DNA from: Pyrocephalus nanus
Lineage: Eukaryota; Chordata; Aves; Passeriformes; Tyrannidae
Reading direction: 5' to 3'
Assembly (NCBI GenBank): GCA_038380795.1
Contig: CM076275.1
Span: 8,403,001-8,467,000 of the forward strand
Length of the DNA stretch: 64,000 bases
The position numbers and the translations under genes were made by a program. Below, one piece after another: positions 23,801 to 36,805 of this stretch. Positions within the stretch are counted from its first letter, which is position 1, and every line of letters starts with the position of its first letter. The notes beneath the pieces were generated by a model. The model ran no database searches and had not been told where the DNA came from. It saw nothing but the letters and a program-made list of their open reading frames with translations.

Positions 23801-26800
23801 GTACACAGAGTGCATAATGTTGGTGCAGGTTATGGATTTACCAACACCAAGAGTTAGGCTTCACACTACATCAGCATAAACAGAATAGAGGAAATGAGTA
23901 ATCTTTGATGAAGAATGGCCATTCCATGCCTACACTTTAAGTCCAGTAAATTTTAAGGGACGATTTTCAAAAGAGATTTTTTAAAAGAGTTTTTGTTTCC
24001 AACCTCAGATTGCTACTACAACAGCTAAGCAAAGACTCCTTACTGCTCTCTTGGAAAAAACAGCATTATTAAAATGTTCATACTTTTCCCCCATAAACTG
24101 TATTCCAAGACTGAGTATAAGGAAAGTTGATTTCACAGGAGGAACTGTGCATTTTAAGAACAATCATGAAAATAACAAGAAAAAACTTCCTATTTTCTGA
24201 ATGTTATTTTACATTATGATAAAAAGAACCAAGTTATCTTTGAGAAAGGCAGAAAGCAAGCGATGGCTGTAAAGCAAGTTCTACAGGGATGTGCTCCCAC
24301 AGTGTTTGGGAGGCAAATAAGAAGGCTCAGGAAGTATTTTATATTCATTTAAATATTAGCTTAGGATCTGAAATACATATAGATAGATTATCTAAGACTA
24401 ACCTTTAAAAAGGCTCTTTTTTCCAATGTATTCATTATGAAGGGAGGAATTGCTGCAAGTAAGATAAAAAAAAGCATTAACCTTGGAGAAAAAAACAGTT
24501 TGTTTTCATTTTCTGTTTAGCTAAACTAATACCTTAACACAATTTTCACAGCCTGTTGTCATTCACTGAGTTTTCATTTCACGTTACCAGTTCAAGATGA
24601 AGAACTGGTATTTTTTAGAGTTAGATTCTCCCAATAAGCAAAACTTGTAATTGCACATGCAACTAAACCTGAGCTCAGTAACTCAGCACTGGTCAAGAGC
24701 ACTAAATCAATTCCAAGCAAGTGGAATTTGCTACCATTGCTTTGCTATCTGTATTATTTCTGTAAATGCATCCCAGGAGCTTCCCTGCTGCACTTCAGTG
24801 TAACACACTCTGGATGTTTTCACAGTGAGAAATGTACATTTCTCTGGGGAACTTCTTACCACAAAGGCAAACGCTGCCTGGGGAACTGTGAGGCAATTTG
24901 GCCTCTGAGAAAACTCAGTTAGGACTGAAGCTCTCTCTCACATTAGGAACTGATAACCAGGAGCTGCAAAGGACTGCAGTTATTCTTACCCATTCCAGGA
25001 GCAGCCATCAGAATCCTTGAGATAACCACCTGGGTGATTGCCTGCTGAGCTGCTTTGGATGATTCACCCACTCTGTTCCCATCCTCATCTGTGACAGGGA
25101 TTCCAAACTTGATTTCCCTGTTGAATAGGGAGTAAAAATAAAGCAGTGATTGAGGTGAATTTACTCACCCTTTTTTGTCACCTTTTGTCCCTTAAAATTG
25201 TCAGTGTTAAGACTGATGTGTTTTGTTTTATTTTACTCTCTAAGTTAGCCTGTTCGTAATGGTCTTCAGCACAAAAAATTTCAAAAGGCAGAGAAAAACC
25301 TGGGGAAAAATATGCTGGAAAATTATTAACTGAATATCTGTAACAGCAATCTGCTGCTTGAAGCTGGTCACACTTCAAAGAGAGAGAGAAAAGAGATATT
25401 TTACTCTGTAGTACACAGAAAGGAGAAGTTCCCTCAAAGAGCACTTTGGAAAAATGGAATTTCCTGGATTCTGTTGTTTCTGACAGACAGCTCAAGGAAT
25501 ACAGGAAGATCAGTTTCACTGAAACAGAAGTCTATGTGAAAATTCCCCTCTGGCATTCTAGAGTCTGAGTTTTCCTTTCAAACACTAAGAATATATTTGC
25601 AAGTATAAAATGATGCACAAACCAAACTACATTTCTGTAGCTGCATTATTCTCTAATAGGTCTTTTGCTCAAGAGCAGGGTTAGGTGTTCAACTCACATA
25701 CTGTGAGAAGCACAGATATCCTGCAGATATCCTGAAGCAGATATCCTGACTGCCTTTATGCTTCTCTTCATATTTTATAAAAGATAAAATACTACCAAGG
25801 ATCAAAGTCCATTGTAAATACAGAAGTTAAATATTTCCTTTTTTGCTCATAAACTTGTGTTTATAAGAGAATGCTTTTGTTTTTCCCTACTACCATTCTT
25901 ACTCCATGTCAAATCAGAACACATGAAAATTTATTTCTGACAAACTGCATATTTCTGTAATCTCAGATGACTGAACAAAACTGCAGAGCCTGACTTCTAT
26001 GACTGAGTTCTGCACATGGGATTGAAGCACCATTTTTGAAATTACTGTATTCTTCCAAAGTGGAGTCTGTGCTCATGGATCCATGTGATCAAATTTTGAA
26101 GGATCAGTAATTGGCTTCTGAGATCCATGACTGAAGAACTCTACGGATATTTACCTGAAGAGAACGAGGATATTCTATTTTATACTTGTCACAGACAATC
26201 AGTCAAAACAAGAACCCGCATGAGGTTTTTTCAAGGTTCTGAAACAAGCTGAAGATATAGAATGTCCCTTATTTAATAACTTGCTGATCTACAAACTCAG
26301 TAACGTCTTTTCTTCCAGCATGAGTGATCTTTGTTCTTTTTCCTACCTTTGTCTCATTAGAGGAATATTAATGCAGTTTGCAGAAGCAACAGCAGCAAAA
26401 GGAACAAACCGTCCTATAAGAGGTGAGACGCGCTGTAAAACACAGAGAGGGGGAGAAAAGGAAAACAAAAAAATTTACATAGTCATTTGCTTTCCCAAAG
26501 GTCATATTCAAATGCTTCATGTGATAATCATAGATCAGACTTACTTCCCTTACATGAAAATTCAGTGAAAACTCACTGGTGGGGCAGAGGTAGAAAAACA
26601 ATAAACATGAAATAAGACACAAATGCTTCTCTCAGTGAGTGAGCAGTGGCAGGAGAGTGGCAAAACCATTCTGAATTTAGTAGCATCATGGGGAAGTGTA
26701 ATTACATCTCCACTCCAATTAACTTTCAAGTACTATTAAATGCCTTTGACATGTGAAAAAGAAACTGCAAAAAAGGCACCTTATTAGATACAGTTTGTAT

Positions 26801-29800
26801 TAACCAAACACGAGGCTGTTTGACACATGTGAGGACAGGCTGGTTGAGAAGCATATATAGAACCATCTACATTGGGAAAAAATAAGGTTGTGATGTAGAG
26901 AAAGGAGCTGCCAAAGGCCATTACAACTCCATACTGGGAGCTGTTCACATGACACAGATGCACCAGAGGAGGAAAGAGCTGCAAGCATCTCACAGAACAC
27001 CACAGTCTAGTGAGAATGGAAAAAAAATATCAGCAATACCTTTGCTAGTGCATTAAGTCCTAAAGCTGTTGCGACAGCACCGGTGGTGGCAGAAACATAG
27101 GCTGTTCCCAGCTGGCTGAAAGACAAATTAAAATGTTTGTACATGCACAACTGCATTTATGACAATTCTAAAGATAATTACATTTTACACATGTAGTTAC
27201 GAAAGTTAAGAAGTTAAGAAATAGACCTTTTTGTGCTACTGCAATAAGATGTGGAGGGAAGATCCAAAAGGACCCTAAATTAAACAGTTTTATTTCACTA
27301 GCAGTAGAAATCATGTATCAAGCAGCATTTTAATATTGAATCAGGTTCTGCTGGTTGTGCCTGTTCAGCATTTTTTCATGTTTTTGAATGAACACCTTGA
27401 AGGATTAGTTCTCTATTTAATTTCCTAATTGCTTAACCTAATAAAATCAGTTTGGATTTCTAAGACCATGTCTAGGATAGTAATTAAAATAAACTATACC
27501 AAACCCCACACATGCAGACAGCTATGCTGCAAACACTGCTCTAAACCACACTGTACATACTTCCCAGCTAGGACCTGTCTGTATATGCTTGAATCCATGG
27601 TTTTCTCCTGGCCATCATTAAGCATGTCAGCCCCCAAACCAGAAAGTCAAGCACTGCAATTCCAGTTTTCTATTCAAAGAATCACAGAATGGTTTGGGTT
27701 GGAAGGGACTTTAAGATCATCTTGTTCTACCACTGTGCCATGGGCAGGGACACCTTCCACTAAACCAGGTTGCTCCAAGCCCCATCCAACCTGGCCTTGA
27801 ACACTTCTATGGGGATGGAGCAGCCACAACTTCTCTGGGCAACCTGTGCCAGTGCCTCACCACCCACACAGGAAAGAATTTCTTCTGTATATTTAACTTA
27901 AATTTCCCCTCTTTCAGTTTGACTTCCCCTTTTTCAGCTTGAGATTTCTAGCTTTCTGCATGTATTTAGTCTCTCTTTTTGCCATCACACAGAAACAAGC
28001 ATAGACCCTTCCCCCGTGTGGTGGGCACCAAGAAGGTGGCACAATGACACACCTAAAGGTCCAAAATATCAGCTCAGAAATATCCTGAAATGACACCAAA
28101 CTGATGAGGCACTTGCAGATGGCTGACTGAGCCTACAACACAGAATCCTACTAAATCCTACACTGTTAAGAGCTCACGATGAAGGTGCTCAGGGGCTTGT
28201 CTTTCATGGCAGAAATGGAGTTCTTGCCTCTGTCATTCTCAGAATTCTCATTTGTGCATACCAAATTAATAATTAGTATAGATGGGAAAACTTATGCCTC
28301 TCTCACCTCAAACTTTAATGCCCAACCATGTTCAACTACATCAGAGACCAGATCATAAACTCATGAGAATTGTGTGGTTCAGTGTCTGACCTGACAGTGA
28401 TTGGGGCATCCCCGCTCCTGTTCGTGTAATTTACTACAGCATTGAAGGACTGGTTGATCCACTGCCAGAAAAGCACTGCTGGTGTCGTTCTTGAAAAGAG
28501 AAACAATTGTAATTATTATTATTAAAACCACAGTTGAATCAACAGCACAGAAAAATGATGGCAAATCAAGAAAACCCACTGCAAGCAGTAACCATGCAGA
28601 GGTTCTTTTTTATTTGAATGAATCAATACAGTCATTGACATACTATCTTATTTTCAAGAGTTCTTCTAGGAGAAGAATTTAGAAACATTGTAATTAACTA
28701 GAAAGGTTCACTTGGGACAAAGGTTTGCTGTAATAACAAAAGGATTACAGCAAACCTCTCTATAAAAAACACCCAGAGAAACAGGAAATGCTCTAATTTC
28801 CAGAATGCTTTTCCAGGGTTATTATATCTCTACAGTTGGATAATTCTTTTTGGAAGCTCCATAAGTGATTGAGAGGTGGTTTTTAGGAGCCAGAGTTTAT
28901 CCCTTCAGTCTTCAAAAAGCTAATAAGATGACATTGTTTTAATAAACTCCTGTGACAAACGTTCAGTCACATTTACAACCAGGTTAAAAGACCCGACTCC
29001 TAAATGAAAAAATATTTTCATTAAAATATCTGCATGTTTAGGTAGAGATACAGAAAACAAATTAGTCTGATTCAATACAGCATGACAAAAAGGTACCAAT
29101 TAGTGAGCACAGGTAGGAGGCAGTGAAAAAAATATGTCCTGTACCAGTTGCAGAGTCTCCATTTAACAGGCTGATGTGGTTCCTGTTAAACTGCAGATAT
29201 AATAATTTTACAAGGAGAGTATACCATTGGAAAATTGTGTTTGTGCACTCAGACCGCAATCTTTGTCCACAGTGGAGACAGCACTGAAGATTCTGCTCCA
29301 CTAAAATTACATTTGGGCCAATCGGGCCACTAAAAGTAAGAGTTGCTACTGAAAACTATTTCTTGATCATTAAAATAACATTTCATAGGACACTAAAGCT
29401 TACATTTAATTAAATTATTTAATAATAAAGGCAGTAGCTGCAACAACAATGTGATTTTCCTCAGAGGGCTGATATGGAAACTGAGGGCTAAAGCAGCAGC
29501 AACAGTTGTACCAATTATTCTGTAAAAGGATGAAGCAAAGAAAAGATGCTAGAGCAGAAGATGTGTGTCTTTTGTGACATTCTGAAATGGGAAGGTATGT
29601 TATTTCTTTAAATTGCAAAAAATTGAAAGATTCAGGAGATTTGGGAATGTATTATTATTCCCTCTGGTTTCCAGTATCTGAGATGCTAAAGTAGCAGGGA
29701 TAAACCAGCTGGATTTTTTCCGTCACTGCAGCTGTTCTTCCTCTTTTCCTGAGTCACCTTTTCCTTTTTCCTTGCTACTGGTGTACAGAGGATGTTAGGC

Positions 29801-31769
29801 CTGCTCTAAGGTTTAGGTGTGACTCACACTGTCCTACTGCACATCCAAGAGCCCCCACAGGTGTAACAGGGAATTTGCTCCTTCCAGTGGCCAGCAGTAA
29901 CCAGAGCATGTGATGTGCAGTGACAGAGAGGATACACTGCATCATCCAGGGAATTCTAAACAATCCTGTTTGCAGTGCTGAGGATTTGGTCCAAAGGAAC
30001 CAATGCCTTACAGGCTAATAAATCACCTAGTTGTGAATGTGAGGAATAATGCAAAGAAAAATATACAGAGCAGCTCTAAGTGTTATAATAATAACTGAAC
30101 ATGTGTAAGAGAGTAAGAGTTAACAGGAGGCAATGCTTGGAAACGGGCAGCTGCACTGAGGGTTTGATTCGTATTATTGACTGTTTTTTACAACACACAC
30201 GTGTTCAAAAGAGCTGGGCCTGTCTGGGGTGTGTGTCATGAGTTCATACAATCTCAGCATTCAAAACACTATTGCTATTTTCTCTGAGCAGTTCGTGCTG
30301 ACCAAGCACTGTGCCAAAAAAATATTTCTAACATAGAGGCTGCTAAAAGATCACACTGGATCCTGCTGTGGATTTCACTGGATTCCAGAACCTCTGAGGA
30401 AATGTAGGGATCAAAGGGGAGCTGGAGGAACTCGATGACCGACGGACCGAAGCATACTGAGTACTCACGTGGCAGACAGAACATCCTGCATGCCAGACCA
30501 ACAAGGTTAGACATTCCCAGGAATCTGCTCCTCTTTGTCCTCCACACAACTCTCCTACACAGATGGGATTTTGGAACATTTCCCAGTTTGAGGAAAAGTG
30601 GGATGGTGAAGGAGGCTAAGGGCTTATTTCACAACTACTTCTAGAGGGAACCGTTAATCAGTGTGAGGGAATGTGGAGAGAGAAGAGAAAAGGAAGCAAA
30701 AATTTACATTTAAAAACAGTTATTTTAAAACTTTTGACAATCACATCGACTTTCACTTATCTAATTCGTAGGCAAATGCTTCAAGTGTTATATTGCCATC
30801 ACTTACCTATAAAAGGTCATCATACAGCCTGTGATGGTCATGTTCATGGGCACCTGAGCGGACATTCGGCCAATCAAGACCATCTTTTCCCCAGTGTCTG
30901 GGTGAAAGGCTGAATCGTAGATGTATTTGGCTCTCCACAACTCATCTTCTGTCAAGCCAGGTGCTACAATACCTAGTCTTGGGACAAGTTAAAAAACAAA
31001 ATAACACAACAGCAAAAAGCACGACTGTTATAAAATGCTGCAACCTCCCGTGAGAAGCGTGGCATCAGAGGATTCTGGGATGTTAATCAAGCCTCACAGT
31101 TAGCTTGTAGACCTTCTTTGGCTTTTAAATGGACTGGCAAAATAAAACGAATCAAAGCTCCCAGCAGTGGTTATGTTGGATTAGTCAATATATTCAGCAC
31201 CAAATATGTATTTACTCAAACCTGTACTAGATTTGAGAGCTAAAATCTCTGGAGTCGTAAGTGTGAAACTTTAAAAATTCACTTGGTGAGTATTTAAGAA
31301 ACCACTTGCTCCAAACAATGCAACACACAAGAGGAAGTTTTAAGCTCTGCTGTCATATTAACTATTTTCAGAATCAGACACTTCTGTACTTCAGAATCCT
31401 TAACAGGAGTTCTCTGTTGACATAACTCTTCCCCAGCCATCTGCAAATTTGTTTTTTAAAAAAAGGGTTTCAAGCTCTGAAGTAAGAATAAAGAGTGGTG
31501 CAATGAAAACAGTGTTTTAAATATTTCCTTTTAAATACATCACCATGTACTTATCACTGACATGGACGTTTTTTGGGTCAGCAGCAGAAGCAGTCAATGC
31601 CATACCTGTAATCATGCACAATTTTTCTTGCATTTTCCAGTTTGGCATCAGATAACAAAATATTTCGGGGATCTGTTACAGTAAAGAAGTGATTGGCTCG
31701 TCCAGAAAAAGTGCTTTGATCCCATCGGGGCTCCTTGATATTTATATTTAATGGTATATCTCCTGACAT
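17840..31769 (-). CDS. SFXN1: SFXN1 (sideroflexin-1, mitochondrial serine transporter), complete
   Basis: Sideroflexin-1 is a multi-pass inner mitochondrial membrane protein that imports serine for one-carbon metabolism. Ten coding exons, in transcript order, are 31606-31769, 30807-30977, 28391-28489, 27040-27115, 26347-26432, 24990-25117, 24403-24452, 19661-19710, 19215-19262 and 17840-17936. They total 969 bp, so 322 aa plus stop, exactly the usual family length. Landmarks are the N-terminal [13 protein letters not shown], the family FHPDTGEK motif (HPDT at residues 80-83), [68 protein letters not shown] and [15 protein letters not shown]. The end RVYFNKGL is characteristic of SFXN1. The start ATG lies 11 bases into its exon, after a good acceptor. 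All phases agree and no disabling change is seen. SFXN3 is the closest alternative, but length, ends and the DRD1 neighbour favour SFXN1. Confidence 0.96.
18597..18616. repeat. Poly-T tract (20 bases)
   Basis: An uninterrupted run of T, preceded by a T-rich stretch, lies in an SFXN1 intron. It may be the reversed A tail of an old retroposon, but no element body is recognised beside it. Confidence 0.8.
23245..23355 (-). mobile_element. CR1 LINE fragment, antisense
   Basis: A short piece matches the reverse complement of the CR1 3' region: GGACACCTTCCACCCCACCA, GTTGCTCCAAGCCCCGTCCA, GGCATCCACAGCTTCCCTGG. It lies in an SFXN1 intron, in the same direction as SFXN1, and is heavily truncated on both sides. 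Confidence 0.85.
27675..27895 (-). mobile_element. CR1 LINE fragment, antisense, with intact 3' end
   Basis: It begins with AATCACAGAATGGTTTGGGT, the reversed CR1 3' terminus, then AAGGGACTTTAAGATCATCT and the usual block through CTGGGCAACCTGTGCCAGTG. It is about 220 bp, 5' truncated, inside an SFXN1 intron. Confidence 0.92.
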
Positions 31770-31780
31770 CTTCTAAAACT
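31606..31780 (-). other. SFXN1: SFXN1 first coding exon with 11 bases of 5' UTR
   Basis: The acceptor (TTCTTCACAG on the minus strand, AG at 31782-31781) is followed by 11 untranslated bases and then the ATG at 31769-31767. The rest of the 5' UTR must therefore come from an upstream non-coding exon. The exon ends in phase 2 at a GTATGG-type donor, inside the Arg codon of HDYR. Confidence 0.88.
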
Positions 31781-32544
31781 CTGTGAAGAAAACAGGAAAA
31801 CATCCAATTCAGAATTCTACTTATTTCCTAATGCATCTGTAACCTGCAAAAAGAAAAGGGGTTAAGTTTAGAATAAAAAACCCTGAAAATTTGTTGAAAA
31901 TACTGTATTGAAGGGAAGAAGAAATCAAATATTTCAAGAGATGCCCGAAGTGCAGTGACAGAAGAAATATTTAATAAAATCCAGTTAACTCCTCTGGCAT
32001 AGCAAAACAAAATAAAATTAGGAATGCAAATACAAGTTATTTTAATAAATGTTGTTTCTCTAAATCCATGTTTTAACAAGACAGAGATTATATAATACAA
32101 CAATTTGCCCCATTACGAACACATGACCAGATCTCCTAATGATACTTCAAAGATGATTAAAGAACTACAAGGAAGGACACTAAGCTAACATAGTTTTGCA
32201 TTTATGGGGCATAAAGCCCAGAAAATTAAAAAATACTTCAGGATGACTAAGTTTACTTTAACATCTAATGAAAGGAGGACAGTTCCTCCATAGCAAAATG
32301 TGCATGAATTCTAACTTTCTTAGGAGAAATTTCTGCAACACATTCAGTAGCCAGTTAAAAAAAAAAAATCCTCCAAATAATGCTTGTTCAATGGCTGAAG
32401 GAAATTGGATCTATATAAATACAGATGACATCACACAGCTTTTTATCCATTTTAATAGGAAAAACATCATTATTATGAGGACAACTAATACCTATGGCAT
32501 AAGCTGCCACTGAAGTGTATTTTCATCCTAACTCAAGAACACCA

Positions 32545-32610
32545 GGAAGTTGTCTGAGATGATCTTTAAAGTTCCTTCCAAGAAAAACCATTCTGTGATT
32601 CTATGATTCC
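32545..32610 (+). mobile_element. CR1 LINE 3' terminus, short fragment
   Basis: GAGATGATCTTTAAAGTTCC followed by a short spacer and CATTCTGTGATTCTATGATT is the last ~65 bp of a sense CR1, including the octamer-like 3' repeat that marks CR1 ends. Confidence 0.85.
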
Positions 32611-33549
32611 AGAAGGCCAGTAAATGTGGTACAGGAGGGGAAACTAATCTTCATCCCCTTCTTCCACTCACATTTGCCTCACTGTTAAGTTCATTATTGC
32701 ACGGGACCTTTAATTAGTAGGATTATTTTCATGTGATACATTTCTCACCAGGCACATCACAGATGAACACAGATCATGGAAATAAAAAAAAAACCCAGGG
32801 CAGATTTGGAGAACAAAATTCTCATGCAGAGCATCTAAACAGGAGATGTTCCTCAGGTTTCTTTTCCCTTTCTTACTACTTTATAATTAAAAACACCCTC
32901 CCGTGAACAGTTACACGTTATGAAACAACAGTCCATCTTCTGGTCTAAAGGGGGAACTGCTGGTTTTGCAAAGCCCTATGGAGGCAAGTGCATGCATTTA
33001 TTCAAAACTCTTTTCCACTACAAATAGAGATAAAAATCTACACCCTAGGGCTGGTAAGTTATTCTATGAATGCTTCCCTATTGGTATGTCATTTGTAGGA
33101 AAGTCCAAGTGTAAATATATTTTTATAATTAAATTATCTGTTTCATTAAGAAAATATTAAAATCTGCTTAGGATAGCTTATGATAATCTGTTTAAAGCTG
33201 CCTAATGAATGCTGAATAAAGCAGTCCTTAAACAGAAGGTCTTTTCTTTCTTTTCACTCTGATTAACATATACACTACTGGGTTGTCTGTGAATTGTTTT
33301 TATATACTTCTGATATCTCTGTCCACAAAACCAAGTAATTTAGTAATAAGAAATGTAAACAATAAAGATCTTCCTTCACTGCAGATGGTTCAAAGTGGAT
33401 CTACAGAACACAGAATACAACACTTTCACACTCTGTTTTTATCCCCTCCCCACTCGACCATGTCCGCTCTGATGCTCTTTGACCCAGGTGTGCTGACAGA
33501 ACTTAGCACCTTGGCAGGAAACTAATTCAGCAGAAATAAAGCACCTGCA

Positions 33550-33965
33550 CCTGTGTGGGCTTGGTCTGACCTGCAGCAGAGCAGCTCTGTGGAGAACCGG
33601 GGGGTCCTGGTGGTCAAGAAGCCCAATGAGATCCTGGGGTGCATTAGGAAGAGCATTGCAGGTCAGCGAGGGGATCCTGCCCCTCTGCTCAGCACTGGTG
33701 AGGCCACATCTCGAGTGCTGTGTCTAATTCTGGGCTCCTCAGGGCAAGAGAGATATGGAGCTCCAGTGGAAGCTACAAAGATGATGAAGGGACTGGATCA
33801 TCTTCTTACAAGGAGAGGCTGAGGCAACTGAGGCTGCTTAGCCTCGAGGGGAGACAGTGAGAGGGGACCCCACCAATGTCTGTTGGTGTCTGCAGGGAAG
33901 GGTCAGAGGATGGACCAGGCTCTGCTCGGGGGTGCCCAGCACTGGGACAAGAGGCTGTAACACAC
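33550..33965 (+). mobile_element. CR1 LINE fragment, sense, upstream part of the 3' region
   Basis: It carries the CR1 block with GGGGTCCTGGTGGTCAAGAA, ATCCTGGGGTGCATTAGGAA, CTGGTGAGGCCACATCTCGA, GGCTGAGGCAACTGAGGCTG and GGTGCCCAGCACTGGGACAA. This corresponds to the end of the reverse-transcriptase ORF and the start of the 3' UTR. The frame is broken and the copy is inactive. Confidence 0.88.
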
Positions 33966-36394
33966 TCTAGCAAAATAAAAGCAACTCAAAGACAATACAC
34001 AACCACTCTGGTTGCCAGCACAAGGTAGAATTCCTATTTCCATGCCTTTCTGCCTGCTGTTACCCAGACTAGCCAGACTAAGCCAGCAGGAGCACGCCAG
34101 CACATGCTTTGGTTCTCTTTTCTCCTTGTAAAGCTACCCAAGAAGCATTAGTGCTGCAGCAGCAAAAAGCAACCTACCAGGAAAATGGACAGCATCCATT
34201 GAAATTGCTGTGTGTGTTTAGAAAGGTGGCAACAGAAAGCACTGACTTTACTATTACCTATCTTAATAAAGATTATAAGGCCTTCAATCCTGCATAGGAT
34301 GTTTGGGCAGGACAGTTGTCTACCCTGAAAAAGGTTAGATCTCACATAAAAGGGGGTAAAATTTTAGGTGAAAGCTATTTAAGTGCTCAAAACCATTTTC
34401 TTTTCTCAATCATGTGACTGATATAATTGACTTGCACTTTCAGTAGGTAAGAAGAACATTGCTGCCCTAAAGAACTTTAAAATGAACCAGGCGGACCACC
34501 AATGCCCACAGAGAAGGAGCTGGTGTCACATGTACAAGGGAGTGTAAAAAAGTTCAGATACCCAAATAATATAATTTGGAAACACATAAAACTTGCAGTG
34601 AAGTGAAAAAGGTGGCTGAGTTTGCCAGTCTCGGGACTCTGAGTCATAGACCTTTTACAATAGTGCCTCAGAGAACAAGGGAATTTCTGTCTTGAAAACT
34701 TAAAAGTTTTCCAGAAAAATCTTTTAAGAATAAAAGCCCCACCTCTTGTTTAAAAGGGTCTGTATGATGCTGCTCATGACCTAGGAGACCCAATTAGTAA
34801 ATGCTGAAAAGGGAAATAAAACCCATAAAGCAAAAACATAAGCTAATAAAATGCTGATGTACTTCAAAGGGACCCTCTTATAAAACAAAATGTCCAACTA
34901 TAAAGTAAAAATGGTGACTGTACACAAAAATGGCTTCATCAATATATTATTTAACAGCCACACAGTCATCATTATGAACTATATGGCTTTTAAAATTTTT
35001 TTTTATTTAAACATTGAGGCTGTAAAACTCCAAGAAATAGGTACAACACCTTCAATGTAAGTTGCTGCAACTGTATTTTACCTACTTGTCACCTTAATTT
35101 TCAGATACAATTTCAGAAGGGTGCTGCTGTTTGCATAGGCCATTCAAATACTCAATAAAAAAATCATTGTAATGAAACAACTTAAGATTTAATTATTATT
35201 ATTTTGACTACAATGCTTTGTCAAGGGTGTAACTCCACTACTTTCAGTGATATAATTTTCCACCTGTATTAAGTGTGCCCAAGATTTAAGTTCTCATTAT
35301 CCACAACTTAATTGTGTAAAGAAAAAATAAAGGACATTTTGGCTAAATCAAATTTAAATAAATCCATCTGAACCCTGAGATAAGTAGAAAGTTTGAAAAG
35401 GAACTGGAACGCAAAAGCACAACTCCTCTACAACAGAGATAAAACTGTTTGCTTTGTTACAGGTAACTAAGGAAGACAAACCTCAATAACTACCTAACCA
35501 TTATTAATTAATTAAATTAATTATGGAGCTTATGTATAAACATCTGAATTTATTGTTCCCACCTGCTGCTATTCGGTAAGTACCAACAGAGGGAAGACCA
35601 CCCTGAAAGAGGACAAATATTTGAATCAACAGCACCTGAAATGTTAAGGTGGAAAGGTACAGCAAAATTGCCCAAGCTGATACCAAAACAACTCTCCTCG
35701 GCAAACAACGGCATTAACAGAGGATCTGGGAAACATGAATTTTACAAACACAGCAGTTACCGTAATAATCCACAGTGAAATACCACTTTGAAGTCATGTT
35801 CACACAGGAGGATCAGCAGCAATGGAAAGGATAAAAGACAGCGTTGTAACACAGTCAAACAATTAACATCCATCATGGAAAACATGCAGCAAGGAAGGAA
35901 ATCAGACATATTTTCACTATTTTAAAGAACAAATCAATTAGAAAGGTGTTTAATAGAAGCACTAGTACCTGCAAACCCTGCAGCTGGTGACGGTCCCCAC
36001 CAGTAAATTAAATCAGCAATACAGAAAGGACTATGCTCTCTGGCACATTCATATCACTAAACCCTTTCAGTTTCCAAACCAGGGCGGCTGTATCTGAACT
36101 GCCCACGGAGAACGGCAGCTAAATCCTCCCTTGTGCTGCCGGATTGTCTGGGTGAGCATCAGCTGTCCTGGGCAAAACTGCTCCCCGCTGCACTCCAGCG
36201 AGTTCACAATGCAGGGGACGGCATTCCCATGACCAGGAACTGTTTTTGGCACTGTGTGTGTCCCCAGCACGACACAGAGGTTTGATTACCCGTATTTCAC
36301 ACTGCGTCTCTTCCTGTAGACGATGGCATGTTTTCAGAATCATAACTGATTGTGAGTTCATAAATTTTTCCATAAACACATGACTGTGTTTTCC

Positions 36395-36805
36395 TCCTGT
36401 GAGGAAAAGCTGGGAGAACTGGGATTGCTCAGTCTGGAGAAAAGACACTTAGGATGTTCTAATCGTGGCCTTCCAGTACCTGAAAGGAGCCACCAAGAAA
36501 GGTGGAGAGAGACTATTTACAAGGGCTTGGAGTGACAGGACAAGGGGGGATGGCTTCACACTGACAGAGAGTAGGGTTAGATTAGATACTGGGGAAAAAA
36601 GTCTTTACTTTGAAGGTGGTGTGGCCCTGGCACAGGTTGCCCAGAGAAGCTGTGGCTGCCCCATCCCTGGAAGTGTCCAAGACCAGGTTGGATGGGGCTT
36701 GGAGCAACCTAGTCTGGTGAAAGGTGTCCCAGCCCCTGGCAGGAGGTGGCACGAGATGATCTTTAAGGTCCCTTCCAACCCAAACCATCCTGTGATTCTG
36801 TGAGT
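36395..36805 (+). mobile_element. CR1 LINE fragment, sense, with 3' end
   Basis: It runs from AGCTGGGAGAACTGGGATTG through GTACCTGAAAGGAGCCACCA, TATTTACAAGGGCTTGGAGT, AGGTTGGATGGGGCTTGGAG and TTTAAGGTCCCTTCCAACCC to CATCCTGTGATTCTGTGAG. It is about 410 bp, 5' truncated, and lies in the inferred SFXN1 intron 1, opposite to SFXN1. Confidence 0.92.

Larger units (their letters stand above)
17937..31605 (-). other. SFXN1 introns between coding exons
   Basis: Long introns lie at 17937-19214, 19263-19660, 19711-24402, 24453-24989, 25118-26346, 26433-27039, 27116-28390, 28490-30806 and 30978-31605. I find CR1 fragments in two of them (23.2 kb and 27.7 kb) and a poly-T run at 18597. No other gene, RNA or element can be supported; the short open frames lack resemblance to any family. 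Confidence 0.75.

Noticed and set aside
25690..25755. Short tandem GCAGATATCCTG repeats
   Set aside because: Only three imperfect copies; too short to call as more than local slippage.
35500..35530. Palindromic TTAATTAATTAAATTAATTA tract
   Set aside because: AT-only self-complementarity is common in AT-rich introns and nothing around it suggests a function.
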